From: Branchiostoma floridae
Lineage: Eukaryota; Chordata; Leptocardii; Amphioxiformes; Branchiostomatidae
Direction: 5' to 3'
Assembly (NCBI RefSeq): GCF_000003815.2
Contig: NC_049980.1
Location: 22,211,249-22,271,248 of the forward strand
Length of the DNA stretch: 60,000 bases
A program made the translations under genes and the position numbers. Positions 23,794-35,100 of the stretch are shown piece by piece. The notes under the pieces were generated by a model. The model was given only the letters and a program-made list of their open reading frames with translations, was not told the origin of the DNA and searched no databases. How positions within the stretch are numbered: position 1 is the stretch's first letter; every line of letters begins with the position of its first letter.

Positions 23794-26700
23794 CGCATGC
23801 AACTTTCATGCCAAGTTTCAAGATCGTTTCAGCAACTCCTATGTAAGTGACATATTTTGTACATTTAGCCGGACATCAAAGCGTGACAATTCTACTCAAT
23901 ATTCCGCTGGAGAAAGATTTATTTGCTGCAGAGATGAGTCAGGCTCCGTCTCGTCACTTTTCAGCCGGCGGGGAAACGTCCTCCCCCTCGATGGCGGCGT
24001 TTGAAGCAGGCCGCCGCCATCTCACATCAAAGCCCGGTCGGACTTAGCAGCCCGGCCCACCGCCAGGCGCACAGCGAGAGTGCCACAAAACCCGCCGCCA
24101 CATCAAGAGCGGCGGCTCGCTGGACTTCTATCGGACGTGTAATCGAACTAATTTTCCCCGCTATTTGACCGTTGCCTGCGGTCAGTTTGTCGTTAGAGTG
24201 CGATTAATGTCCAAGACAGCGCAGAGAAGCCCCCCGATGGGTCTTTAATTGATTTCGATAAAGGACGATTTCCGTAGTCTGCCCCCGGCGTTATACTTCG
24301 TGGGAAACTCTGTTGATTCTTTTCCCCATCGCTGCATGTGTGTCCGTAAAAAAAGAACTTTTACGCTGCCTGGGGTCTTAACGCTTGAAACTAGTCCTGC
24401 TCTAACACAACAACACTTCAAAGATACTTCTATCATTGATGTTGGTATCGAGCTCTCTCTGAAGTCTGCGGTTGATTCAATCTTATCGCATCCGTGGCAA
24501 TATTTGTGTGAGTGAATGAATAAATTATTAGATAAATGGTTTGTTAAGGTCAATATTATCAGATACAAGTGTATCAAAGGTACTAGTTGAATTGCGTACT
24601 TTTATATATAATACTACAAACCAATGCATTGATGACTTCTTTGGTGGCTCAACAGATTACATTGCTACTGCATGTCTTGAAAAACATTTTGACCAGACGT
24701 ATATTCTAAAATGAAAGGCACTTCATTTCATGTATCGTGCCTATGTAAGATCTGATATAATGAAATCATAAAAGCTTCCTGTTAAAATAAAGACCGTTTT
24801 TGTACGTTTTTGTGTCTCTTCTGTAGTATGGCTTTTATGTATGTTAAATATTACCACGAACGTTTAGTGTTAACAAGTTGTTGTTTTCAAAGACGACGTT
24901 GACCTTTTATACCAGGGAGTGAGATGTCCGAATCAGCTTATAAATTACTTATTGCACATTGCCTACTTCTTGTAGCACAGTGATTGTAATGATGTTCTGA
25001 GCACTTTTCTTCACGTGTGTTTGTGCACTCTGCTTATAAGTTATGTTTTATATTTCATGTGAGACACCAGCGTACGCTGTCTCTGTATATTGTTTTTCGT
25101 GACATTTTACCAATAAGTAAACCCGAGGCTTTGTCTACACATGTTTGGTTATTTTCCATAACGGGAACGAATGCTGTCTTTTTCCATAAACAGAACAGAA
25201 TTGAGTAAACAAAAAGAAACGTCGCGACCTGTGGGACTTTATACCATCTACAACACAGTGTACGTATTGAACAGGTATGCTACAACACTATTTAATCCCC
25301 AAAACCCTAAATTGCGATATGCAAACATGCAGAGAAAATATACGTTTTACATCTGGATATAAGTGAATGGAATTCAATATACGTTTGGCACCTGGGTATA
25401 AGTGAATTGAATTTATTTCTCTTTTTAACTACTATGTTTATCCCTTAATGATAAGAAAACAACAACTTCAAGGAATGGCCAATTCCGTTATCTACGAACG
25501 CCTTCTCATTGGCAGGTTTCCTTAGTCTCCGACCGAACTTCAGCACCAAGGACAGGAACGGTCTCCGTGTCGTTGTCTGGGTTATATCGCCCTGTCTTTG
25601 GAAATTAAATACCTATTTCATTGGACGGTAGTTTGTCTCGTCATTCTAATTTTGTAATCATCGATTTGACTCTTTGTGTACTTGATGTTTGATGCACAAT
25701 TTAAGTCTTTCCTGCACTTGTGTCATGTGCCTAAGGCAAGGACCGCCTGGCTATTGTTAATTTTTGGTTCTTAGATTATTTTCACAACTTACCGAGGCAT
25801 CATTTCTTTAGTAGCCACCTGTCTGTATGATACATTGTGTAAACGCAACACACAAAACGTTCAAAAATCGATCGCTTTTTATCTCTGAAATTCTTTCAGC
25901 GACCCGTCAAAATTTGATCGCTCAATGGTCACTAAGCGGTCGCAGTCTGTCATGGAAAGGGAAACGACCGAATAGCCTGACATCAGCACAAAGGACAAAG
26001 ACGTTGCCTTCGGAGACTATGGCTATATTTCATTCACCAATACTCAGCAAGGGACGTGTATTTATGTCGTATCTTAATGTTGAAAGCTGAATATGTATTC
26101 CATCGTTTGTTAATAGTAGGTAAAGGTTAAGGTAGCACTAAAAGCAGTGAGTTGTTGTCCATTGTCTAGGCACGGTATTGGAGGACGGAGCCCATCCTTC
26201 TCATTCCACCGCCTTTTTACACCTGGATGGAGTAAGAAAAGTTGTGTAAGGTGTGTCTGTCAATGGCACTACATCGGTGGCATGCCAGGGGCTTCTACCC
26301 CAGGGCCTCTGGGTCCTTAACTTTTCTTGTTACTTGACTTGGAAACAGATGTTGCAATGTAAACCGTATATTGTACAGTGAAGTCTTGCCGTAAAACTGG
26401 CCTACCCACTGGTCAGGTGATCAATGGCGCCCAGCTCGTTTGTAGCGGGTGAAAAACGTCCCGGGCGCCGTGCGGTCGATAGCGGTGGATGTTAATTAGC
26501 CTGCTGTGGCCTAAGACAAACGAGGGGTCAGAAACCGGCGCACGGGGGCAGAAATCTCACCGGGAAGAATTACCAGCGTTCGGACCGACCTTATTCCACT
26601 TTTTGCTTGTAGTGGCTTTAATGAGGAGAATGACAAACAAAGTCGACGTTTTGCGTATATACAGGCAACTTAGGAAGCGGTACTCAAGGGGCTTGTCGTG

Positions 26701-27428
26701 TTGTTAGGCTTACAGGACTTACGTGGCTAATTCCGAGGTCATAGATGCAATAAGCTTGAATATACAGGGTAAATTGTTACTCGTGATTCTCAAGGTTGCT
26801 CTTCGTGCGAAACCACGGAAAACCTCGCGAGATTTCAGACGACTTGCTGTACAATGTCGCGGAATTTGAATTCACTTGAACGCACCAACAGAACTTGAAA
26901 CTATAAAATTTACATATCAAGGATTGTGCAACACAGTAAGGCCACAAAGATGATACAGAGAATTGAGAATTTCCTTCGTATTAATGTTTTCAAGGACGTT
27001 TAAAACTACTATCATCAGTTGCGATTTGTTGCCAAAAGACCGAACTAGTGTATCAATCCACATTTGTAACTCGTTAAGCCTGTTGAGATCTGTCCATGTT
27101 CAGTTCAACCTTAAACCAGGGGAATGTGTTTTGCTTAAAACCATGAATTGTTTGTTTGTTTATAAGTGTCCCAAGTAATTTGCATTTGCAACCATGAATT
27201 GTTTGTTTGTTTGTTTGTAAGTGTCCCAAGTAGTTTGCATTTGCAACTCGTTAAGTTGAAATGTTGAGATCTGTGTTGTAAGTGTCCCGGGTGGTGTACA
27301 CCACAGTCCCCGCTCACCCATCCATCAGCCCGCCCGTCCGTCATTAGCCGGACCTTCGTCAGTTACCCACCGCCTCACGGGCATCGTTAGCTCACTCAGG
27401 CCGTTGTACATGGCGCATGGGGCTGTAC
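23794..27428. other. Intergenic, nothing coding recognised
   Basis: A GC-rich patch at about 23950-24300 and another at about 26400-26560 may be regulatory. An RE1-like motif lies at 25539. At 27140-27250 a 50-bp unit (ACCATGAATTGTTTGTTTGT...TTTGCATTTGCAA) occurs twice in tandem. No exon is recognised. Confidence 0.5.
25539..25555 (+). promoter_or_regulatory. RE1/NRSE-like motif 4
   Basis: TTCAGCACCAAGGACAG on the plus strand, the only copy in this orientation, followed by GAAC. A degenerate relative (ATCAGCACAAAGGACAAA) lies about 440 bp downstream at 25982. Confidence 0.6.
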
Positions 27429-27957
27429 GTTTCCTTGCTGTTTCAGTAGCAGGGTATATTTTTTTCAGGGAGTCGTTGCTATTCCTTCCTCTTCAACGTG
27501 CTCGATGCACCTTTTTGAACTTGGGGACCCCCTTTTAACGTACCTTCCGAAAGACAGGTGCAGCCCTAACCTACTCTCTAAGTAGAGGTTGGTGGGAAAA
27601 TTGGTGACCTTTCCCTTATATGCCGTATTTTTGGAGTGGTTTTTGAACTTGGGGACCCCCTTTTAACGTACCTTCCGAAAGCGATAAGGTCACTAACCTC
27701 TGCTCTAAGTAGAGGTTGGTGGGAAAATTGGTGACCTTTCCCTTATATGCCGTATTTTTGGAGTGGGGAGGCTGATCGAAAAATAAGGCATATATGGAAA
27801 AGTTAACGATAACGATAAGGTCACTAACCTCTGCTTTGAGAGCAGCCCTAACCGAGATCCCCAACCCAGGATTGAACCGGGGTCTCCTAGTCCCCAACTG
27901 ATTGAAACCCGGATTTCAACAGTGAGGCTGCTACAAGTTTAACTACATGGACATCCC
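27429..27957 (-). mobile_element. tRNA-derived SINE (minus) interrupted by a palindromic insertion
   Basis: On the minus strand a tRNA-like head has an A box at 27945-27931 (TAGTTAAACTTGTAG) and a B box at 27878-27865 (GGTTCAATCCTGGG). The tail at 27429 shares TTTCAGTAGCAGGGTATAT with the second copy at 51777-52010. Relative to that copy, about 280 bp is inserted between two copies of GCAGCCCTAACC (27560-27571 and 27842-27853). Confidence 0.75.
27572..27841. mobile_element. Palindromic insertion with nested duplication inside the SINE
   Basis: The insert carries inverted copies of a segment: CCCTTATATGCCGTATTTTT against AAAAATAAGGCATATATGG, and AAGTAGAGGTTGGTG against CACTAACCTCTGC. That makes it hairpin-like, as in a MITE. 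Within it, 42 bp of host SINE sequence (27512-27553) recurs exactly at 27640-27681 and the arm itself is doubled, so a second duplication followed insertion. The flanking 12-bp repeats are the putative target-site duplication. Confidence 0.6.
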
Positions 27958-28385
27958 ATTGTCCGTTACCAACGACACAGAAAACCAACACATTAGTACT
28001 TAGAATGCTAATCAACTATCTCGCACAAGTATCCTTAAAAGGAGAAAGGAATCCTCCATCCACGGCATTCTTTTGCTCATAAGCATTTTTTGTTGTTGCT
28101 TTGATCAATTCATATCTTGATAGTAATCGGTTTATTGCAAACCCATGCCCCGGGGCTGAGTGCAAATACAGTTATGATGGACATTATAGAATGATAAGTG
28201 CAATGTTATCCGCCACTAGTATATTTTAACTTGTAATTAAGGCTGAATACAAGATGCGTAGAATTCCCTTGACCACGTATCCATGCTCAATGCAGTTAGG
28301 CCATGCGTTTTGATGTTGGCCAATTTGCCAATGTTTTATCTCAACAATCACAGATGGCTGCCCGACGTACTAGCATCTTACCCGA

Positions 28386-28690
28386 TCCCTCCATCCCTTC
28401 ACGCATGTATAAATGCCTTCATCCATCCACCCGTTCTTTCATACATCCATCCCTTCATGCACTTATCCATCCCTTCATCCATCCATCCCTCCACGCATTA
28501 TACATGCCTTCATCCATCCATTCCTTCATCCATCCATCCCTTCATCCATCCATCCATCCCTCCACGCATCCATCCATTCCTTCATCCATCCATCCCTTCA
28601 CGCATTTGTACATGCCTTCATCCATCCCTCCATCCCCTCACGCGCTTGTCCATCCCTTTGTTCCTTCACCACTTCATCTATTAATCCATG
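28386..28690 (+). repeat. CATCCATCCCTT-type simple repeat
   Basis: About 300 bp of irregular CATC/CCTTCATCCATC repeats. Three overlapping frames read Ser/His/Pro/Ile-rich peptides purely because of the repeat. Confidence 0.9.
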
Positions 28691-29219
28691 TTGTCATCTT
28701 CCCTTTTAGATTTTGTAAATGGCATGTATCCATAAAAGCAGCTTCATTATTCGATCCTTTTCATTAGAAAACATCTTAAATTGTGTCTGGAATTTAATGT
28801 AACATCACCTATTTTCTTTCTATTTGACCTTGATTACAAATTACACCTCTGAAGTCAAAATAAACCAAATGATATCGATATTCCAGTGTCGTGAATACCA
28901 GCGTATGGAATTATTCCTCTATAGAAAGAGAATAGGATCGTAGAAATATCTATCTTAAGTGTGAACGGATCACTCCCCATGTCCTAGAAAATGAGCCAGA
29001 GACGAAGAGTACAGAACATTTGGACGATTTATTTGGAAACACTTTATATATTAATGGTAAACATCTGTACACCATCTTCAAAATGCTCGGCCCGAGGAAC
29101 ATGCGGTGTTTTCAATAGAACATGTACAAATACAGAAACGGGTGACTGGATTACAAATGTATACATACATTTCCCGGGACCTCAGGTCTTATATCAGTCA
29201 AATCAACTCCCTTTACCCT

Positions 29220-30120
29220 AACGGCTGACCCGCAACGGGGTTGTAAAGGATAGCCGCGGCAAATTAATGCTTTATTACTTCATCGGTGTTCCATAATAGC
29301 TTGGAAACGTGGCCATTTTCCTGCCCGCCACCGGCAATAAAAACCGACATCCAGAAAAAGGGAACGTCGGCTCTTATATGGCCGGGCCGCAAACGAGCCT
29401 GCGATGGTCGTGCTGATAGAGGCGCCAACAACAGAGACAACCGCGATATTACTGGAGAATGGGCCGCTAATCCGGAATGACACATCAGTCAGGACATTTC
29501 TATCACAAAACGGCGATCGTCAGGTAATGGGTGAAGCCGCCTGGGGATACCGCGGGATATTGAGCCGCAACTATCGAATTTCTCTAAACAGACCGCCGAA
29601 ATGTATGGGGCTCTCAAAGCCCCGTGCCTCCAGAGGGCCGCGGTTTCATTCCTCAGAATTAGCGAGACGTAATTTCATTACAGGAAACACGAGCTACATT
29701 GATCCGATAAATAATATGTCTCTTAATGTGTAATGAATAAACATGGCTTAATTTTCCGATTTTCACATTTACGGCTTGATAAAAAGAAAACCGTCGCGGA
29801 TAAAAGCAAAGTAATACGAGGTCTTCTCCTGGAGCTAGACAGACGGAGGGCGGGGGCATTACGGCACCGCTTCGCGATAAATGTTTCCATTCGTCCCCGC
29901 GACATCTTTGGCGATAGGGCCGACATTAAAGCAGATCTACAAAGGAATCTTTTGTGATTTATTTGGAGGTTGTTTCGCCTCTAGAGGGCCACAAGAATCT
30001 GCGAGTTGATTGCACATAAGCGATTGACTGCCGCAGCCCCGTGGCTTTGATCGCGGAGATTGTGCCAGACACTTCTCATCCCGCCTTCCTGTCATGCCGG
30101 ACGGCTTCCTTGGGAAATGG
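29220..30120. promoter_or_regulatory. Candidate conserved regulatory block downstream of Otp
   Basis: High-complexity, CpG-rich sequence with many AT-core homeodomain sites (AAATTAATGC, CTTAATGTGTAATG, GGCTAATCC types), open in several frames without any protein match. It has two CTCF-like motifs, CCTCCAGAGGGCCG at 29627 and CCTCTAGAGGGCCA at 29978. It begins 1.5-2.4 kb past the Otp stop. That it is an enhancer is inference. Confidence 0.35.
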
Positions 30121-31418
30121 CCAACATCTAATGTAAGACAGCACGTGTCTTCTCTTTACAGACTTAGTTGCGTTAAAACACACCCAACAGTGGCGCTTGG
30201 TTCCTACACTCTACACCAAAAATATGTACAACATCACCCAACTACAGACACTAACCGGTAGAATCTCATAGATACAAATACTTTCCAGTGCCAAATATAC
30301 ACGAAAACATCTCAGAGGATAAAGGGGGTATAGAGTACAACCAGTTTCCTGGGACTGCTTTTTAAGTCCTCGCTATAAGATCTGTACAACAAATAACAAT
30401 CTTCCCTTTTTTCCACAACACCACTCCCTTCTTGTTTCTCAAGTATTTTAGTAAACTTTGCAAATACTTTTATATCATTTGGTTCTTTGGAATCCCATCA
30501 AAGTGTTTTGAGTTTTTTTTCTAATCTTCTTGTGCCAAACGTCATCTTCGAAATTGAAGTTTCCAAGAATTGAAGCACCACAAGTGACACTTGTGGCACT
30601 TATTTTTTTCATATCTTACAACACAAAATTAACTGTAATGCTGTAAATTCTGAGAAACCAGTTTTGAGTTGGTGAAGCCTTTAACTACTTTCAAACATGG
30701 CGGCTGATCTTTTTTCACTGTGGTTTAGTTCACAGAAGAGAGAGTATGAAAACGTAATTCTAAAATCATCGGAAATATGTATAATCTGTCACAATAGTCT
30801 ATTATTATTTTCTTGATTCAAAACATTTGAAATCCACGAAGAGCACTTCTGTATGCTTCGATGGACAAGACATAGTGTTCTCAAAAGATACGCATAGTCA
30901 AATATAGAGAAGCAAGTATCAATATCCAATCTTCAACATCTGCCACGAACAGTATACGTAAAATACACTTTGCTAGTAAAATGTAGATTCCCTTTGTTTC
31001 CGTTCCAACTATGAATGGATGATTGCCACAGAATGTAGGGTTTGTTTGAAACACAACCACCATGTCTAAAAGTTTTATATATTAGCCTTACAAACGCCCG
31101 TAAGACACTCTGCAGTTGCACGTTACGCTACAGTACTTTCAGACAATGTCTTACATCCGTGTGCAACTACAGAGCGACACTATGACGTGTGCAGGCAGAA
31201 CTTTTGTAGCTAACATAGCAGATTCCTCGGCGAGACTTTCAGCTTTGTCGTTTTTTGCCGAATACAAACGCCTGTTTTCTGTCTGCTGCCATTCCACTGG
31301 AGGCTTCTACCGCTAAGAAACCAAAGATGGCAGATCACTCAACGAATTTCATAAAGAACGATATTTGTACGTTTTGTGTGAATTGTTATGTTTTAGATCA
31401 TGCGTTTACACCTTGCAA
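30121..31418. other. Downstream flank of Otp, nothing recognised
   Basis: AT-rich DNA with no exon-like frame or repeat copies found. Confidence 0.5.
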
Positions 31419-31424
31419 TTTATT
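31419..31424 (-). terminator. Candidate Otp poly(A) signal
   Basis: AATAAA on the minus strand, 214 bp beyond the stop codon, implying a short 3' UTR. A CTCF-like motif (CCACTAGGCGGCGA, minus, 31486-31473) lies within that UTR. Confidence 0.45.
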
Positions 31425-31637
31425 CCAGTTATGAAATCAATGGTCTCACATGTAAATCCGACTTGGTCGCCATCGCCGCCTAGTGGAAAGGGCCTTACGG
31501 GAACCATCATACTACTTTCGCAGTCAGAAAACAAGCAATATTTTATAAAAACGACAATAACAAAAACACCAAGCCGAGGAGCCTGCTAGAGATGCTAAAC
31601 CTTCTGGTCCCCTCCCACCCCGCGCGTCCCGTGGTGC

Positions 31638-32168
31638 TTATCTGAAGCCGACGTTGTTGATGAAGGCGGCGTGCTCCATGGCCTTTTTCCGCAAGGAGGC
31701 GATGCTGGAGCCTCGCCAGGCGTCGCCGCTGTCCACGGGCGAGCTACAGGACATCTGGCTGGACGCACTGGTCGAGAAGTTGTTGAGGGGCGGCGAGGCG
31801 GACATGCCGTTGCCGTAGGGCGAGCCGTAGCCGCCGTGGTTGACGCCCGAGCCGCCGTTGGAGACGGTGATGGCGCCCGGGAGGGTGACGGGGATCTGGT
31901 TCATCCCTCCCATGGACTGGGACATGTTCTGTCGGGGGATGGAGGGGGGCAGCGGGAGGGGCGGCGCGGTGGCCACGGCCCCCACGCCCGACATGGACCA
32001 GCTACGGTTGTCGGTGGTGTGGAAGGAGCAGAGCGACTCGGCCATGGAGCCGGGGAACTGCGGCAGCCCGTGTGACGGCAGCAGGGGGGACCGCAGCATG
32101 GACTGGGCGGCGTTCTGGCACTGCTTCTTGCGCTTCTTCCACTTGGCACGGCGGTTCTGGAACCAAAC
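31638..32168 (-). CDS. Otp: Otp exon 3, recognition helix and OAR
   Basis: It begins [20 protein letters not shown] after TTTGTCCAG and ends with TAA. The tail is Ser/Gly/Pro/Met-rich with conserved islands [17 protein letters not shown] and the OAR core [13 protein letters not shown] near residues 294-306. Here the OAR continues [10 protein letters not shown], unlike the short VSMSFT end of vertebrate OTP. Two antisense frames over 100 codons across it are compositional. Confidence 0.96.
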   Translation of the reverse strand, partial: VWFQNRRAKWKKRKKQCQNAAQSMLRSPLLPSHGLPQFPGSMAESLCSFHTTDNRSWSMSGVGAVATAPPLPLPPSIPRQNMSQSMGGMNQIPVTLPGAITVSNGGSGVNHGGYGSPYGNGMSASPPLNNFSTSASSQMSCSSPVDSGDAWRGSSIASLRKKAMEHAAFINNVGFR

Positions 32169-35100
32169 CTGGACAAAATACAGCAACAAAGCGGGTTGAA
32201 TACTTGAAATCTGATAATTATATACATGTTAACTCTGTAATCAACCCAGCGCAAACTCTCTTTGTTGTTAATCCAACTTTAAGGCCCTGTTTCATCCAAA
32301 TAGGCCAGCCAAATAAACCGTCCTGATGTTACCATGTGCAGATAACAATCGCGAGCAAAGCAAGGATATGAGAAGTGACAACTTTCCGTACAATACCATC
32401 CCCTAAATAGCCCGTAATACAGAATTCAACACGTAAGCACCAATTAAGTACACAAAGTCAAGTCAGTAGCAGTGGCAGCGTTATCCCTGTCCTTGGTGCT
32501 GAACCAGAAATCAGTTCTGCGAAGTGTTCTGGCACAGTTTTCTTTGTTCGATTTTCTTGTCCCACGGCGCCCAAAGTGCATCCTGATTCATCAGTATAAC
32601 AACTGTACGGAACTGAATAAGAGTTATCCTTTGTGACAGAAATCAATGCAATACTTTGGCTTTACTTATCTTTTATTCACGAGTTTAATAGTCGTGATTC
32701 CAAGATACAAGTATAGCTATTTATTTCAAGGGCTCTATGGTAATATGGAGTTATGCAGTTCTGTTAAGATATTAAACTGAATATGGTCAAAACGGATAAA
32801 AGAGGGTAAGAATGATACACGATTATCGTTTTTAATGTCTTGCTGTTTCCCGTAGAAGATAAACGTGAAACTAAGGCATGTGTGTCACTTTAGAACATAC
32901 GCGAGGACGCCAAAGTTTTTTTCGTAGAATTATACCAATAAAATGGCATCTCTTAAAGCTAGAGAATTTTGAAGCAACAAAGTTCCAGAGCCAAGGCTTT
33001 ATGTGCAATAGAACAATCTTGACGGCAATAATTAATGGTGTTTCACTTTTTGACCCACACAACACGTTACACCAATTTATTTGTCAGCCCATTCTTCCTG
33101 GGAACAATCAAACATCCCCCAACCCTCCCGCGGCGGCTGATATTCGCCGTCTCCCCGTCTCATAGATCTTACTCCCGGGCGCCGTGCATCACGCGCCGCG
33201 ATTTGCGTTTTCCGATTTAATAAAGTGTTTTATTCAAGGAAGAAAAGCAACAAGGCTTTCGCGGATAATTACACACATGGTGCTCCGTCATCAATCAGAC
33301 CACATGAGAAAAACCTCCTTAATAGACAGTCGGCTTCCGAGGGGGCCTGCGTCATCCCTCCGCTCGTCAGCTCAGCCCCATCCATCCTGCTCTAATTGCT
33401 GATGAAGTTCATTAATTTTGAGACAGGAACTCTGGGAGGGCCGCCGCGGTGGGGAGAGGAGAGGGGTCGTTAGCGCCACCAAACTTGGAACAGATGCAGA
33501 AATTATCGTCTAGTTTATGAGTCTATTTCTATGTGCATAGGGTCGAACTGATGATGAATTTCCTCTGCAATCTCGCCAGCCATGGAAATATTCTCGCCTC
33601 CATGTGTACACTTCTGCAAACATACATCTGTACAAGTGTGTGCACACATTCCTCCCATGCCATCATATTTAACCTTGTAATATCCATTGTTATATCCACA
33701 GCGGCAGCTAAAAGAATGTCACATCATATGTTTGCTACGGATGAACACGCCGTCCTTAGAAAAGGGTTGAATCACCTTGACTTCATCCTTTGTTAGACGC
33801 GTGTGCATGTCATTATCCAAACGCGTTGTGCTTCCTGGTCAACACATTGGTTACGTTTCAGATTTGTGTTTCAAAGCAGTTTTACTTTAAAAACAATACC
33901 AGTATGTGATGATAGAGACTAAGAATAGAATCAGGTACATCTGTAATCGCGGTTTTATACGATGATTCTATCCGCTATTTTTCTAATCCTGTGAAAAGTC
34001 CGTAGTTCACAGTAAACCCTAGTCTCCAAGCGACGTGTCAGTCAACTGGATGAAAAAGAGAAGAATTTTGCCAAATATGGACAAATAAGTTACCATGGGA
34101 TTTCAGTCTGTCTCTATTCCTAACTTGGCCAAAGTCTCCTATCATTATTCTACCATGCGGAAGTCTGGTAGAGACTAGTAAACCCAGTTTATGACGGAAA
34201 GTGCAGTTTGACGATCTGTCTTTTGTTCGGACAGGTAAACCTGACAAAACAAGAGATTCAAAATTCGAAACTATAATTGGTGTTCAATGATCGAAATTGC
34301 CATTATGGTTTCCTTCGTGTCCAGTTCTAAATTCATCTGATGTTTTACATGTTTTCCACATTTTATACCAAGAGCGAGGAAATAATGGTCACTAACAAGC
34401 CTTGTTGAGAAATGATTGAGTATAAAGATATACAACAAAAACGTAGGGGAAATATGAGCGCATTGACCACGGAAATGTGCTAATAAATCAAAGACTGAAT
34501 AGACCATTATTGGTAACATTTACTTGACGCATGATACTAAGATTCCCCCAGTGCGTGCCTGGTGTGAAAAGCTCAGTCTGGTGGGTGCCGTGCTATTCTT
34601 GGCGCAAACGATCTTTACACAGAAATGATACCACCAAACGTCTATTCATCGTGTTAAAAAACAAACTGTCTCCCTTCACTTCCTCCGAGAGAAATATTGA
34701 CATATATGTGAAGAGAATATCCCCGCAGTTTGTTTCATGAGTACGTAACATTTTACAGCGGGCTTCCGTTCGGCTGTTAAACCCGCCGCAAGTCGGCTTT
34801 ACGTCTCCCCCGTCTCTCCGCTTCGATTTTTGCTGGGCCCTCTCCCTCCTCTCCCGCCTTCCCAGACCCGCAAAGTACCATCATAAACACATTAGCCGCA
34901 ACCTCTTCGGAAATCGATACCGGGAACTAATAATGTGAATGTAGAGAATGAATAGGGGCATCTCGCGCATTGCCAGCGCGCACGGTAAGAGCTTGCGGTA
35001 GCGCTAACAAGTGAAATCTTTAAACATATATGGCGTCGGGATAATAGGCAACCACGGTCGGGTGAGCGGGGAGGGGGAATAACATTCATTAGGTGGAGAG

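Noticed and set aside
28283-28767. Three overlapping frames rich in His, Pro, Ser and Ile
   Set aside because: They are translations of a CATC-type simple repeat.
31671-32254. Long frames overlapping Otp exon 3 (plus strand 31671-32075 and 31840-32199; minus 31901-32254)
   Set aside because: They are shadows of a GC-rich exon whose true frame has a homeodomain and OAR motif.
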